Shown here one piece after another: positions 56,706-64,000 of a stretch of DNA of 64,000 nucleotides (position 1 is its first letter; each line of letters opens with the position of its first letter). The translations under genes and the position numbers were made by a program. The notes under the pieces are model-generated. The model saw nothing but the letters and a program-made list of their open reading frames with translations. It searched no databases and was not told the DNA's origin. The stretch covers positions 30,634-94,633 of the forward strand of contig NZ_MPHJ01000001.1 of the NCBI RefSeq assembly GCF_001957125.1. The letters are read 5' to 3'. This DNA comes from Shewanella sp. UCD-KL12. Its GTDB lineage: Bacteria > Pseudomonadota > Gammaproteobacteria > Enterobacterales > Shewanellaceae.

Positions 56706-56754
56706 AATATCTGATTCAGTAATAATAGTAGGCCTGCTAAAGGTGAGATATTTT

Positions 56755-57381
56755 ATGAAAACCAGTGAAAGAATCATTCAACTGCTAAAAGTTCAAGGGC
56801 CTTTAACTGCCAAAGTACTGGCGAGTGAGTTGTCCTTAACAACCATGGGTGTACGTCAGCATATGCAAGGTTTAGAGGATGATGGCGATGTGATCTTTGA
56901 GGACAAAAAAGCGGCTAGAGGGCGTCCAACAAGATACTGGTCGCTGACACCTCAAAGTAATAGTCATTTTTCTGATACTCACGAAGAGCTGTCTCTACAG
57001 CTGATCGATTCGGTGATCACAGTGTTTGGTGATACGGGGTTAGACAAGCTGATTAGCCATAGAGAGCAGGCATCACTTTCACTCTATCAAACGAGTTTAC
57101 AAGATAAGACTAGCCTTAAATCAAAGCTTGATACGCTTGCTGAGATCAGAAGTCGCGAAGGTTACATGGCGACAATTGTTGAAGATGGAGACTTGTTTTG
57201 GTTAATGGAGAACCACTGTCCAATTTGCGCAGCAGCGAGCAAATGTTTGAACTTCTGTCGCTCTGAGCTTAACTTGTTCCAGACGATTTTAAGCAAGGAG
57301 GCCAAGGTTAGTCGTGAGGAGCACATTATAGAAGGCGCAAGGCGCTGTGCTTACAAAATCACACCCTTAACTCAAATCTAA
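56755..57381 (+). CDS. HTH transcriptional regulator with Cys-rich C-terminal domain (SufR-like)
   Basis: The 208-residue protein has an N-terminal winged helix (ERIIQLLKVQGPLTAKVLAS, SLTTMGVRQHMQGLEDDGDV, then RGRPTRYWSLT). The C-terminal part has NHCPICAAASKCLNFCRSEL and a later GARRCAYKI, a Cys pattern like that of SufR-type regulators that hold an iron-sulfur cluster. The start is ATG 56755 with AGGTGAG upstream; the open frame extends 38 codons further but without alignment support. It diverges from the FMN reductase gene and probably binds the TTTAC repeats. Confidence 0.8.
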   Translation: MKTSERIIQLLKVQGPLTAKVLASELSLTTMGVRQHMQGLEDDGDVIFEDKKAARGRPTRYWSLTPQSNSHFSDTHEELSLQLIDSVITVFGDTGLDKLISHREQASLSLYQTSLQDKTSLKSKLDTLAEIRSREGYMATIVEDGDLFWLMENHCPICAAASKCLNFCRSELNLFQTILSKEAKVSREEHIIEGARRCAYKITPLTQI

Positions 57382-57418
57382 GTACCTTGACTGACTAGGA
57401 AGAACCGATAGACAGATT

Positions 57419-58120
57419 ATGGAATCAAAACGTGCAAGGCTCGACCGTTTTCTAAGCAGTGAGCTAAATATCAACCGCAAAGACGTTCGCCTTATGCTAG
57501 CCAAGGGGCGAGTTTTCGTTGACGGTGTGATTGCGAGAGATATTCAGCTTCCTGTTGATGAGTTTACCCATGTGACCTGCGATGGACAGGTACTTAAAGA
57601 TAACAGACCAAGCTATGTGATGTTGCATAAACCTGTCGGCGTGGTTAGCGCGACAAAAGATGATAAGCATAAGACTGTCATCGATCTGCTTGATCGCGAA
57701 GATAGTGATGAGTTACATATTGTTGGGCGTCTTGATCTCAATACATCGGGTTTACTACTATTGACTAATGACGGTCGGTGGTCCAAGAAACTCATGTCTC
57801 CGGAGTCAAAGGTGGCTAAACGTTATCGAGTTACCTTGAAAAACGCGATCAGTGAGGATTATATCGAGGCGTTTGCTAAAGGCTTTTATTTTGAGTTCGA
57901 AGATATTACCACTCAGCCAGCTCAGCTTGAGCTGATCTCTGAACATATTGCTGAAGTGACTTTAACCGAAGGTAAGTATCATCAGATTAAGCGAATGTTT
58001 GGTCGCTTTCGTAATCCTGTTATAGGCTTACATCGAATTTCAGTGGGAAACATCATACTCGATCCTCAATTGACACCGGGAATGAGCCGAACCTTAACTC
58101 AGCAAGAAATATTGCTATAG
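57419..58120 (+). CDS. rsuA: Pseudouridine synthase, RsuA family
   Basis: The 233-residue enzyme converts uridine to pseudouridine in 16S rRNA (position 516 in E. coli). An S4 RNA-binding domain is at 1-60 (RLDRFLSSELNINRKDVRLM), and the catalytic motif HIVGRLDLNTSGLLLLTNDG carries the conserved Asp. The end KYHQIKRMFGRFRNPVIGLHR is the family's motif III. It lies 37 bases after the regulator gene and could be read through from it. Confidence 0.9.
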   Translation: MESKRARLDRFLSSELNINRKDVRLMLAKGRVFVDGVIARDIQLPVDEFTHVTCDGQVLKDNRPSYVMLHKPVGVVSATKDDKHKTVIDLLDREDSDELHIVGRLDLNTSGLLLLTNDGRWSKKLMSPESKVAKRYRVTLKNAISEDYIEAFAKGFYFEFEDITTQPAQLELISEHIAEVTLTEGKYHQIKRMFGRFRNPVIGLHRISVGNIILDPQLTPGMSRTLTQQEILL

Positions 58121-58214
58121 AGGCGAGCTATTTAACAGCAAGGCCCAAGGCCGCTGCTTATTAGTTATTAGTCATTAGATATCCTGGCTCACCTGCTGAC
58201 TCATTCGGTATTCA

Positions 58215-58412
58215 TCAACTTGGGCTATCACTAATATTGACACCATAAATTAACGTTGACAGCTCTGGGTCATGCTTTTTTTTATCGCGAGATAGCGCTT
58301 TACCCTCTGCCGTGTCATGTAATTTGAGTATTTTAGGTGCCTTAGGGCTCCTTTTTTGGCTTTGAGGTTTAAAAAATAGGTAAAGCTCAATTCTGTGATC
58401 GAGATCGATAAT
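58215..58412 (-). pseudogene. Protein-like fragment without a start codon
   Basis: A frame of 65 codons is open between stops, with no ATG, GTG or TTG near its beginning. Residues include IDLDHRIELYLFFKPQSQ, KAPKILKLHDTAEGKALSRD and ELSTLIYGVNISDSPS. The composition looks like real protein, but I do not recognise the family. It follows a regulator-like fragment on the same strand, so both may be leftovers of a decayed operon. Confidence 0.3.
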
Positions 58413-58460
58413 CTATGCCTGAGCCTCGCAGCTATCAGTAATGGCTAAAGTAATAACTGC

Positions 58461-58589
58461 TTAAGTGTGTGAGGAGTGTCTCAATTGATCACCTAAATGT
58501 GAGGTGAGTTGTTTGCCGCTGTTGGTTAAAGTAAAGTCTCGTTTTTTACCTTTGTAATCATTTGAAACTAAAGTGTAATTCTTGATTTT
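58461..58589 (-). pseudogene. Remnant of a winged-helix (MarR-like) regulator
   Basis: 42 codons without a start encode NYTLVSNDYKGKKRDFTLTN followed by SGKQLTSHLGDQLRHSSHT. This resembles the wing and following strand of MarR-type regulators (basic DGR/K-R-x-x-x-L-T-x-x-G). No recognition helix is found in the bases before it, so the gene looks truncated or frameshifted. Confidence 0.35.
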
Positions 58590-58660
58590 TTATGGGGATT
58601 GCTGCGCTGTGTAAGTTGTAATTGTAGATTTGCTTGGCCTAAGTGCTTGCACTAGAATCC

Positions 58661-58697
58661 GCGTCGCTAAGATTAACCAAAGTTAATCTAGTGCGAC
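58661..58697 (+). promoter_or_regulatory. Long hairpin upstream of the acetate transporter gene
   Basis: AGATTAAC/GTTAATCT with a CAAA loop, extended by CGTCGC/GCGACG across a small bulge. The 3' arm can also pair with GCACTAGA at 58649-58656 (TCTAGTGC at 58687-58694), so two structures compete. It lies about 50 bases before satP. Confidence 0.45.
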
Positions 58698-58748
58698 GAT
58701 ACCCTCGTTGCTACCTATTCTATTGATTACTTCCTGTAGGGGAATTCA

Positions 58749-59330
58749 ATGTCTACACAGCTTACAAACTCTCTCGCAAATCCCGCTCCACTTGGTTTGA
58801 TGGGATTCGGTATGACCACTGTCCTGTTGAATATTCACAATGCCGGCTTCTTTCCGATTGACTCAATGATATTGGCTATGGGGATATTTTATGGTGGTAT
58901 CGGTCAAGTGCTAGTTGGCTTGATGTGTTTTAAGCGTGGTGATACTTTCGGCACAACAGCATTTACCTCATACGGCTTGTTTTGGTTGACCTTAGTTGGC
59001 CTGTTAGTGATGCCTAAAATGGGGCTTTCTGAGCCAAGTTCCGCAGGATTTATGGGGTGGTACCTAACATTGTGGGGGATTTTCACAGGCTTTATGTTTA
59101 TTGGCTCATTGCGTTACCCACGTGCTAAGCAGGTAGTTTTTGGCTCGCTTACCATTCTATTCTTTCTGCTTGCAGCAAGAGATTTTACTGGTAGTGAACT
59201 AATAGGAACCATTGCTGGTATCGAAGGGATTTTTTGTGGCGCGAGCGCTATCTATTTTGCTATGGCTCAGGTGTTAAATGCTGAATATGGCCGTACTATT
59301 TTACCTGTTGGTGAATTGAGCAAAGATTAA
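58749..59330 (+). CDS. satP: Acetate/succinate uptake transporter, SatP/YaaH family
   Basis: The 193-residue inner-membrane protein has six transmembrane helices. The GPR1/FUN34/YaaH signature NPAPLGLMGFGMTT lies at residues 11-24, with the later GTTAFTSYGLFWL segment. It imports acetate and probably succinate with protons. GGGGAATTC precedes the ATG. It is a single gene, with an unusual hairpin in its leader region. Confidence 0.92.
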   Translation: MSTQLTNSLANPAPLGLMGFGMTTVLLNIHNAGFFPIDSMILAMGIFYGGIGQVLVGLMCFKRGDTFGTTAFTSYGLFWLTLVGLLVMPKMGLSEPSSAGFMGWYLTLWGIFTGFMFIGSLRYPRAKQVVFGSLTILFFLLAARDFTGSELIGTIAGIEGIFCGASAIYFAMAQVLNAEYGRTILPVGELSKD

Positions 59331-59583
59331 TAGATTGATAAATAGTTTTATTTTGTTGAGAGGAGCTTAGCCGCTTCTCTCAATTATTAATCGACACCCC
59401 AGCGAAACCTGCATGTTCGCTCCTTGATTATTTAGAAAAGCACTTAAGAGTGATAAATCAGTTTAACCTTTTCATTCAATTGGTTGCCATGTTGTCGTTT
59501 GAGGGGAGGGACACTCAGTGCTTTGGAAAAATAGCCACTTTTGAGCTAAGTTAAGTGTAATTATACTTATCTTAAGGCATTTT

Positions 59584-61620
59584 ATGCCCAGTGCTTGGCA
59601 GTCCGTTGAGCGTACCTTTCTTATCGCTGTAAGGGAATCCTTTATAGCCCTGCTGCCATTCCTGTTCGTTAATTCATTTATGGCCCTAGTTCTAGCGCTC
59701 GTTAACTTATGGCATCCAGTTTGGCTAGAGGGCCAAGTTTATGTATGGCTCACCTTGTTTATCGAAAGCTTACTCAGCTTGTTTCCTTTGCTTGCTATCT
59801 TGTCGCTCTCATTTCATTTTGCCAAATACCTCAATGTTTCAGCTGTGGTTGTAGCATCAATATCCATTGGTTCTTTGATGGCACTGCATATTAACCCTTC
59901 AGTGCCGTTGGAGAGTGTAGAACAGTTTAATGAGATGTTTAGCGACCCCAGAGTTTTACTCTTACCTATTATTACTGCATACCTGCTTAAATTTACAGTC
60001 TCTATTGAACGCTTGAAAATCGTCACTAGTACCAGTTTAAGCAGCTACCTTAAGTCGCACCTAAATTTAGTTATTCCAATGCTTTTCTGTTTCTTTTTTG
60101 TGTCTTGCTTTGTCTATGGAGCTACATATTTACTAGAAATGATTTTTCAGCCTTTATTTCTTGCCTTGACTGACTCTAGCTCAGTTGTTCAGTTATTTAT
60201 TAGGGTGTTGATGACCCATACCTTGTGGTGCTTTGGCGTTCATGGCGATATTGCTTATATGATGATTGTTGGTGCTGATAATGGCTTACAGGAGCTAATA
60301 CCTAACCTAACAATCTCTCAGTTTATGGATCTGTTTGTTCTCTTTGGGGGCAGTGGTTCAACGCTCTCTTTAGTGATCGCTATTTTTGTATTTTCTAAAG
60401 ATCACAACTCGTTGAATATTGCCAAGCTCTCTTTGCCTTTTACCCTATTTAATATCAATGAAATCCTAATCTATGGCTTGCCTATTATCTTCAACCCTAA
60501 GCTCATTCTGCCCTTTGTATTACTGCCTATATTAAATACCTCGCTTGCCTATCTAGCTATCTCATCAGGCATACTTGATTTTACAGGTGGATCATTTCCT
60601 TGGGTAACACCGGCACTGTTAAATGGCTATATTGCAAGTGGGAATTTTACTGTGGTTGGTTTTCAGTTTTTACTTATTATTATGGGAGTATTTATCTATC
60701 TTCCCTTCGTTAAGCAGTTCAACTTATTGAAGGCCAATAAGGCTTTTGAGCATGATTTAGTGAATAAAGTGAAATTGCAAAATGATATGGAACGTATTTC
60801 GGAGAGAAATTATAGTCGGCAGCAATCAGCAGTATTAGCTGCCAATAGGAACCTTGAGAAAACACTCAAGGAGGTACTTAATGGCGAGTTGTTGCTCTAC
60901 TATCAGCCTAAGATAGAGGTATCTACCAATAAGGTCGTTGGCTTTGAAGCCTTGATAAGGTTAAAGCGTGAGTCCGGTGAGGTGGTTGGCCCCTACTTTA
61001 TTCAGGAGTTTGAGCAGGCAGGTTATGCCAAGCTCATTGACCATTTTGTAATTAATACCCTTGCTATGGATCTGTCTCGATGGCAAGCAGAAGAGTTTTT
61101 CCCAACTGTAAGTATCAACTTAAATCCCAATAATATTTTAGACAGCCAAACTCAAGCGCTACTCATCGATAAGCTTGGCGAGGTCGCTGATAAAGTCGAG
61201 ATTGAAGTATTGGAATCTGCATTTATGCATGATTTAGAACATGTTGAATCGTCGATTGCTAACTTGCGAAGCTATGGCTTTAGGTTTTTGCTCGATGACT
61301 TTGGCACAGGTTTTTCGAGTATCAGTTTATTGAGCCGCATTAATATTGATGGCGTCAAATTAGATAGAAGTATCTTAGAGAATATTACCCATGATAAAGG
61401 GAAGACGCTATATAGACATACTTGTATGTTGTGTCAAAGCTTAGGTTTTTCACTCGTTGCTGAAGGGGTTGAAACAGTCGCTGAAGTTGAATTTATAAAG
61501 CAAAGTGGTGTGGATTATGTTCAAGGTTGGCTTTACGCTAAAGCGCTGCCTCGCCAGGAGGCGAAGCGTTACGCAATATTATCATCACTGTTAGGCGTAA
61601 AAGCTAGTGAGTCCCATTAA
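59584..61620 (+). CDS. PTS EIIC (lactose/cellobiose type) fused to an EAL c-di-GMP phosphodiesterase domain
   Basis: The 678-residue membrane protein has an EIIC domain of about ten hydrophobic segments at residues 1-380. It carries the family landmarks WCFGVHGDIAY (His220), LFGGSGSTLSL (255-263), FNINEILIYGLPIIFNP (Glu293) and FPWVTPALLNGY (338-349). His220 and Glu293 fit the sugar-binding His and Glu of ChbC-type permeases. A linker (about 385-430) follows, then an EAL domain at 432-672. That domain keeps FEALIR (Glu455), INLNPNN (Asn512), EVLES (Glu544), LLDDFGTGFSS (Asp571, Asp572), VKLDR (Lys592), AEGVE (Glu627, Glu630) and QGWLYAKAL (Gln648), so it should be catalytically active. No EIIA or EIIB is present here or next door. 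AAGG precedes the ATG. I infer a sugar-responsive c-di-GMP phosphodiesterase. Confidence 0.9.
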   Translation: MPSAWQSVERTFLIAVRESFIALLPFLFVNSFMALVLALVNLWHPVWLEGQVYVWLTLFIESLLSLFPLLAILSLSFHFAKYLNVSAVVVASISIGSLMALHINPSVPLESVEQFNEMFSDPRVLLLPIITAYLLKFTVSIERLKIVTSTSLSSYLKSHLNLVIPMLFCFFFVSCFVYGATYLLEMIFQPLFLALTDSSSVVQLFIRVLMTHTLWCFGVHGDIAYMMIVGADNGLQELIPNLTISQFMDLFVLFGGSGSTLSLVIAIFVFSKDHNSLNIAKLSLPFTLFNINEILIYGLPIIFNPKLILPFVLLPILNTSLAYLAISSGILDFTGGSFPWVTPALLNGYIASGNFTVVGFQFLLIIMGVFIYLPFVKQFNLLKANKAFEHDLVNKVKLQNDMERISERNYSRQQSAVLAANRNLEKTLKEVLNGELLLYYQPKIEVSTNKVVGFEALIRLKRESGEVVGPYFIQEFEQAGYAKLIDHFVINTLAMDLSRWQAEEFFPTVSINLNPNNILDSQTQALLIDKLGEVADKVEIEVLESAFMHDLEHVESSIANLRSYGFRFLLDDFGTGFSSISLLSRINIDGVKLDRSILENITHDKGKTLYRHTCMLCQSLGFSLVAEGVETVAEVEFIKQSGVDYVQGWLYAKALPRQEAKRYAILSSLLGVKASESH

Positions 61621-61638
61621 TCTGTAGGGAAGTTTGAA

Positions 61639-61659
61639 AAAAGGGGCGAAGCCCCTTTT
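61639..61659. terminator. Bidirectional terminator between the EIIC-EAL and peptide transporter genes
   Basis: AAAAGGGGC/GCCCCTTTT with a three-base loop and T-rich flank, 18 bases after the plus-strand stop, between convergent genes. Confidence 0.9.
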
Positions 61660-61705
61660 ATTTTATAGCTTGTTCTAGCTTTCGCTTAAACTTAACGATA
61701 CTTGC

Positions 61706-63238
61706 TTAGCTTCTTTGCAGCTTGAGTAGCCACTTTCCGTATAGGTAGATACCTACGGCAGAGATAGTGCCGATAGCAGCAATGATATACCAAGCCATAC
61801 CAATATTATGAGTATTGTAGAGCAAGGTCGTTAGCTCTTGTGCTGGTTCGCCTGTGTAGGCTACAAGTGTCGTAAAGGCTTCACCCTGAGGAATTGCACT
61901 CACGTCGCTGGCGCTCATGCCACGCTGAGCGAGTAGTTCCAATGAGAAGATCTCTTTCGATGCATAAATCTCATAGAGTTTAGGGCCAAAGTATCCTTCA
62001 AGTGTCCAGCCTATACCTTGAGGCAACATAACAAAGCCTAGATACATGGCTTTTTTACCTTCAGGTGCGATATTGCCCATAAACTCATTCTTTTTCGGGC
62101 TAATCATCATCTCACCGAATGAGAACATAGCAATCGCCAGTACCATCATCCAAGCAGCATTAGTCGCGCCAATAAGGAAAAATGCCAAAATACTCAGTAA
62201 GCAGCCACCTAACATAGCTGTTGTAATGCGGTATTTAGCTGTAAGGGCTGCAACAAGGAAACAGGAGGTCATGATCATACCCGCATTGAGGTTGAGCATA
62301 CCCTCAGGCATCACTTTTGTACCTGTGTTATCAAGTCCTAGCCAGAACTGTAATATTCCGTTGGAGGTCCCCTCTGGACCAAACAGTGAGGTAACAATCA
62401 CGCTAGTATCTACCCATTCGGCAATATGGATGGGTAATACATCAAATAGAGAGTTAAATAGAAACCAGAAACCTGCGAAAACGAGCATGTAGTAGATAAC
62501 AATTGGCTTTTTTAACTCATGCCAAGCATCTTTCCAAAGCACCTCTTGATGGATTTCACCGGCTTTAATTTTACGGTTACGTTCTAAACGTTCCTCTTTA
62601 CCCGGCTCTTTATAAGCGAGTAAAAATAGGAAGTTAAGAGAGATAATTGCAGCACAAGCATAAAATACATTATCCCATGATAGCTGACGCATATGCACTG
62701 CAACTAGCGGACCTAAGAATCCACCAATATTGACCACCTGATAGAAGATACCCCAAGCCATTGAGGTGTTTTGCCTACCCGTCGACAATACTAGTGTGCC
62801 TTGAATGCCGGGTTTAAATACCCCTGTACCCGCTGCGAGTAATATTGCACCGAAAAGGAAGCCGTAAAAGCTTGGGAAGAACGCCATGACCAAGTAACCA
62901 GCAATCTTGATTAAGGTTGAGGCGAAGATGGTTTCCTTATAGCCGACTCGGTCTGAAATACCACCTGTAAATACAGGAATAAAAGTCTGCATCATTGCCC
63001 AGATAGCGATAATGATACCGTAGTCATTAAGGCTGATCCCAAGACCGCCTTCTGAAACAGGTGCTTTAGCATAAAGACCCGCACTGGCTTTCACACCATA
63101 ATAGGCAATGCGCTCAACGAGCTCCATGCCGCCAACTATCCAGAAAATATAACTTAAACTGGCAATAGAGGCCCACATGCCCAGTTGTTTCACTTCCCGC
63201 AGATCATTGTCTGCATAAGCATCTTTGGAATCGCTCAT
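61706..63238 (-). CDS. Proton-dependent oligopeptide transporter (POT family)
   Basis: The 510-residue MFS permease has 12-14 transmembrane helices and imports di- and tripeptides with protons. The POT motif ELVERIAYYG (E-x-x-E-R) lies in the first helix. FKPGIQGTLVLSTGRQNTS and GIFYQVVNIGGFLGPLVAVH match the family's PTR signatures, though the exact residues differ from DtpA. No E. coli paralogue can be picked with confidence. Two tandem 24-base repeats lie upstream. Confidence 0.88.
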   Translation of the reverse strand: MSDSKDAYADNDLREVKQLGMWASIASLSYIFWIVGGMELVERIAYYGVKASAGLYAKAPVSEGGLGISLNDYGIIIAIWAMMQTFIPVFTGGISDRVGYKETIFASTLIKIAGYLVMAFFPSFYGFLFGAILLAAGTGVFKPGIQGTLVLSTGRQNTSMAWGIFYQVVNIGGFLGPLVAVHMRQLSWDNVFYACAAIISLNFLFLLAYKEPGKEERLERNRKIKAGEIHQEVLWKDAWHELKKPIVIYYMLVFAGFWFLFNSLFDVLPIHIAEWVDTSVIVTSLFGPEGTSNGILQFWLGLDNTGTKVMPEGMLNLNAGMIMTSCFLVAALTAKYRITTAMLGGCLLSILAFFLIGATNAAWMMVLAIAMFSFGEMMISPKKNEFMGNIAPEGKKAMYLGFVMLPQGIGWTLEGYFGPKLYEIYASKEIFSLELLAQRGMSASDVSAIPQGEAFTTLVAYTGEPAQELTTLLYNTHNIGMAWYIIAAIGTISAVGIYLYGKWLLKLQRS

Positions 63239-63263
63239 CTTCTTCCTTTAAATATTATAATTA

Positions 63264-63310
63264 TTAGCTTGTTATTAATGATATTTGTTAGCTTGCTACT
63301 AATGATGTGG
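63264..63310. repeat. Two tandem imperfect 24-base repeats upstream of the peptide transporter
   Basis: Both units begin TTAGCTTG, and both have the core TAATGAT (TTATTAATGAT versus CTACTAATGAT), with a period of 24 and about 18 matching bases. They start 25 bases upstream of the minus-strand start codon, where a regulator could bind. Confidence 0.4.
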
Positions 63311-63524
63311 CTATGTTGAATTATAATGTTTTAAACGCACATCTTGATTGTTTTTAGGTTGTTCACTTGTGATAACACTCGACACTTTACCTAATTTACT
63401 GCAAAACACCAAAACCAATCTCATAAACTTATTTAAACAGCAGTATCGCTAGTCTTTATCAGTTGTTAATCTTATGTTTGAAGATACTGTTTATTGTGTC
63501 AGTTTTAATTTAGGGATAGATAAA

Positions 63525-64000
63525 ATGCAGCTTGATAAAGAAAGAAGAGTGACTAAAGAGATAAGGTTCATAGCAGAGAATGAGCTACATAACTTCTTTG
63601 AGTATCTAAGCCTGCAAATTGCAGAAAATGGTCAAGGAGACGTTCCCCTGTTTCAACCAATGTCGGCTGATGTTTCTGTTATGTCTGAACAGATGAAGCT
63701 GAGGTTTTCTCAGGGAGTGGCTACTCATTTTCCCGATGCTGGTTGGAGAAAACTGTGGATTGCTACTGATGAGAAAAAGCAAATTTGTGGTCATATAGAT
63801 TTAAGGCCCTTAGCCGAAGCTCATACAGAGCACAGAGCCCTATTAGGCATGGGAGTACATAATGATGCTAGACGCACAGGTTTAGGTAAACAGTTGATTA
63901 AAACCATAGTGTCATGGGCAAGAGATGAAACTGAGCTGCAATGGATTGATCTCTGGGTGATGTCTAATAATCTGCCTGCTATCGCTCTTTATCAAAAGAC
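63525..64000 (+). CDS. GNAT acetyltransferase (3' truncated by window edge)
   Basis: The gene runs from ATG 63525 to the window end, at least 158 codons. AGGGA lies about eight bases before the ATG. The acetyl-CoA site is GMGVHNDARRTGLGKQLI (G-x-G-x-G/A type), and WIDLWVMSNNLPAIALYQK is the conserved beta6/7 segment of GNAT enzymes. The N-terminal 70 residues are less typical. The substrate is unknown. Confidence 0.85.
   Translation, partial: MQLDKERRVTKEIRFIAENELHNFFEYLSLQIAENGQGDVPLFQPMSADVSVMSEQMKLRFSQGVATHFPDAGWRKLWIATDEKKQICGHIDLRPLAEAHTEHRALLGMGVHNDARRTGLGKQLIKTIVSWARDETELQWIDLWVMSNNLPAIALYQK

Larger units (their letters stand above)
58121..58748. other. Non-coding stretch with decayed gene remnants
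   Basis: About 630 bases with no intact gene. On the minus strand two protein-like fragments without starts are seen (58215-58412 and 58461-58589), and just before satP there is a large hairpin. I see nothing else. Confidence 0.5.

Noticed and set aside
59553..59570. Near-palindrome AAGTGTAATTATACTT before the EIIC-EAL gene
   Set aside because: AT-rich with one mismatch; could be an operator, but no supporting second site was found.
62046..62492. 148-codon frame antisense to the peptide transporter
   Set aside because: Antisense shadow of a membrane protein gene, which often gives long hydrophobic frames.

Overview
The window looks like a chromosomal segment of a marine gammaproteobacterium of the Alteromonadales, most probably Shewanella. 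The reasons are the lptD-surA-pdxA-rsmA-apaG-apaH run, a Fe(III) ABC transporter next to a TyrA-type dye-decolorizing peroxidase, argR/mdh divergence, ispB//rplU-rpmA-obgE, and several families I associate with Shewanella (DUF3718, DUF3019, DUF5610, DUF4785). Base composition is fairly even and moderately AT-rich. I saw no rRNA, tRNA, CRISPR array, phage or intact insertion sequence; the only mobile-looking DNA is one MITE-like palindromic element.

Layout. 1-5 kb: the tail of a TPR-like gene, a lipoprotein/lipase pair, a long non-coding stretch, then aroG with a large bidirectional terminator and a small unlisted gene. 5-9 kb: an ATM1-type ABC exporter and small or hypothetical genes. 9-16 kb: fpr, a GST, then an iron-uptake block (Fur box, fbpA, fbpB, fbpC) followed by a DyP peroxidase. 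16-24 kb: cupin, argR, mdh, ispB, rplU-rpmA-obgE, yjjP-yjjB and folA. 24-39 kb: a chemoreceptor, then the outer-membrane biogenesis/housekeeping operon lptD to apaH on the minus strand, with amgK-murU-djlA, an OmpA-like barrel and a hydroxyacid dehydrogenase divergent from it, then purT. 40-48 kb: DUF3302-HlyD, a Ycf46-like AAA ATPase, small lipoproteins, and a four-gene mipA-DUF3019-response regulator-histidine kinase operon. 48-53 kb: a three-gene phosphorelay (hybrid kinase, Hpt, double-receiver regulator). 53-64 kb: mostly accessory genes: acetyltransferases, a FMN reductase divergent from a cysteine-rich HTH regulator, rsuA, a decayed region, satP, a PTS-EIIC/EAL fusion, a peptide transporter, and a truncated GNAT gene at the edge.

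How they fit together. Much of the segment is conserved core (aromatic amino acid entry, iron import, TCA cycle, translation, quinone side chain, LPS export, cell-wall recycling). The accessory parts are rich in signalling: one chemoreceptor, two phosphorelay/two-component sets and one predicted c-di-GMP phosphodiesterase. The most unusual single gene is at 59584-61620. There a complete cellobiose/lactose-type PTS permease domain, with its sugar-site His and Glu retained but no EIIA or EIIB, is joined to an EAL domain whose catalytic residues all look intact, which suggests a sugar-sensing c-di-GMP phosphodiesterase.

In several genes the longest open frame begins upstream of the likely start. 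I chose the start from ribosome binding sites and family alignment and say so in each entry. All functional calls come from reading the translated sequence and remembered family features; no database search was run.
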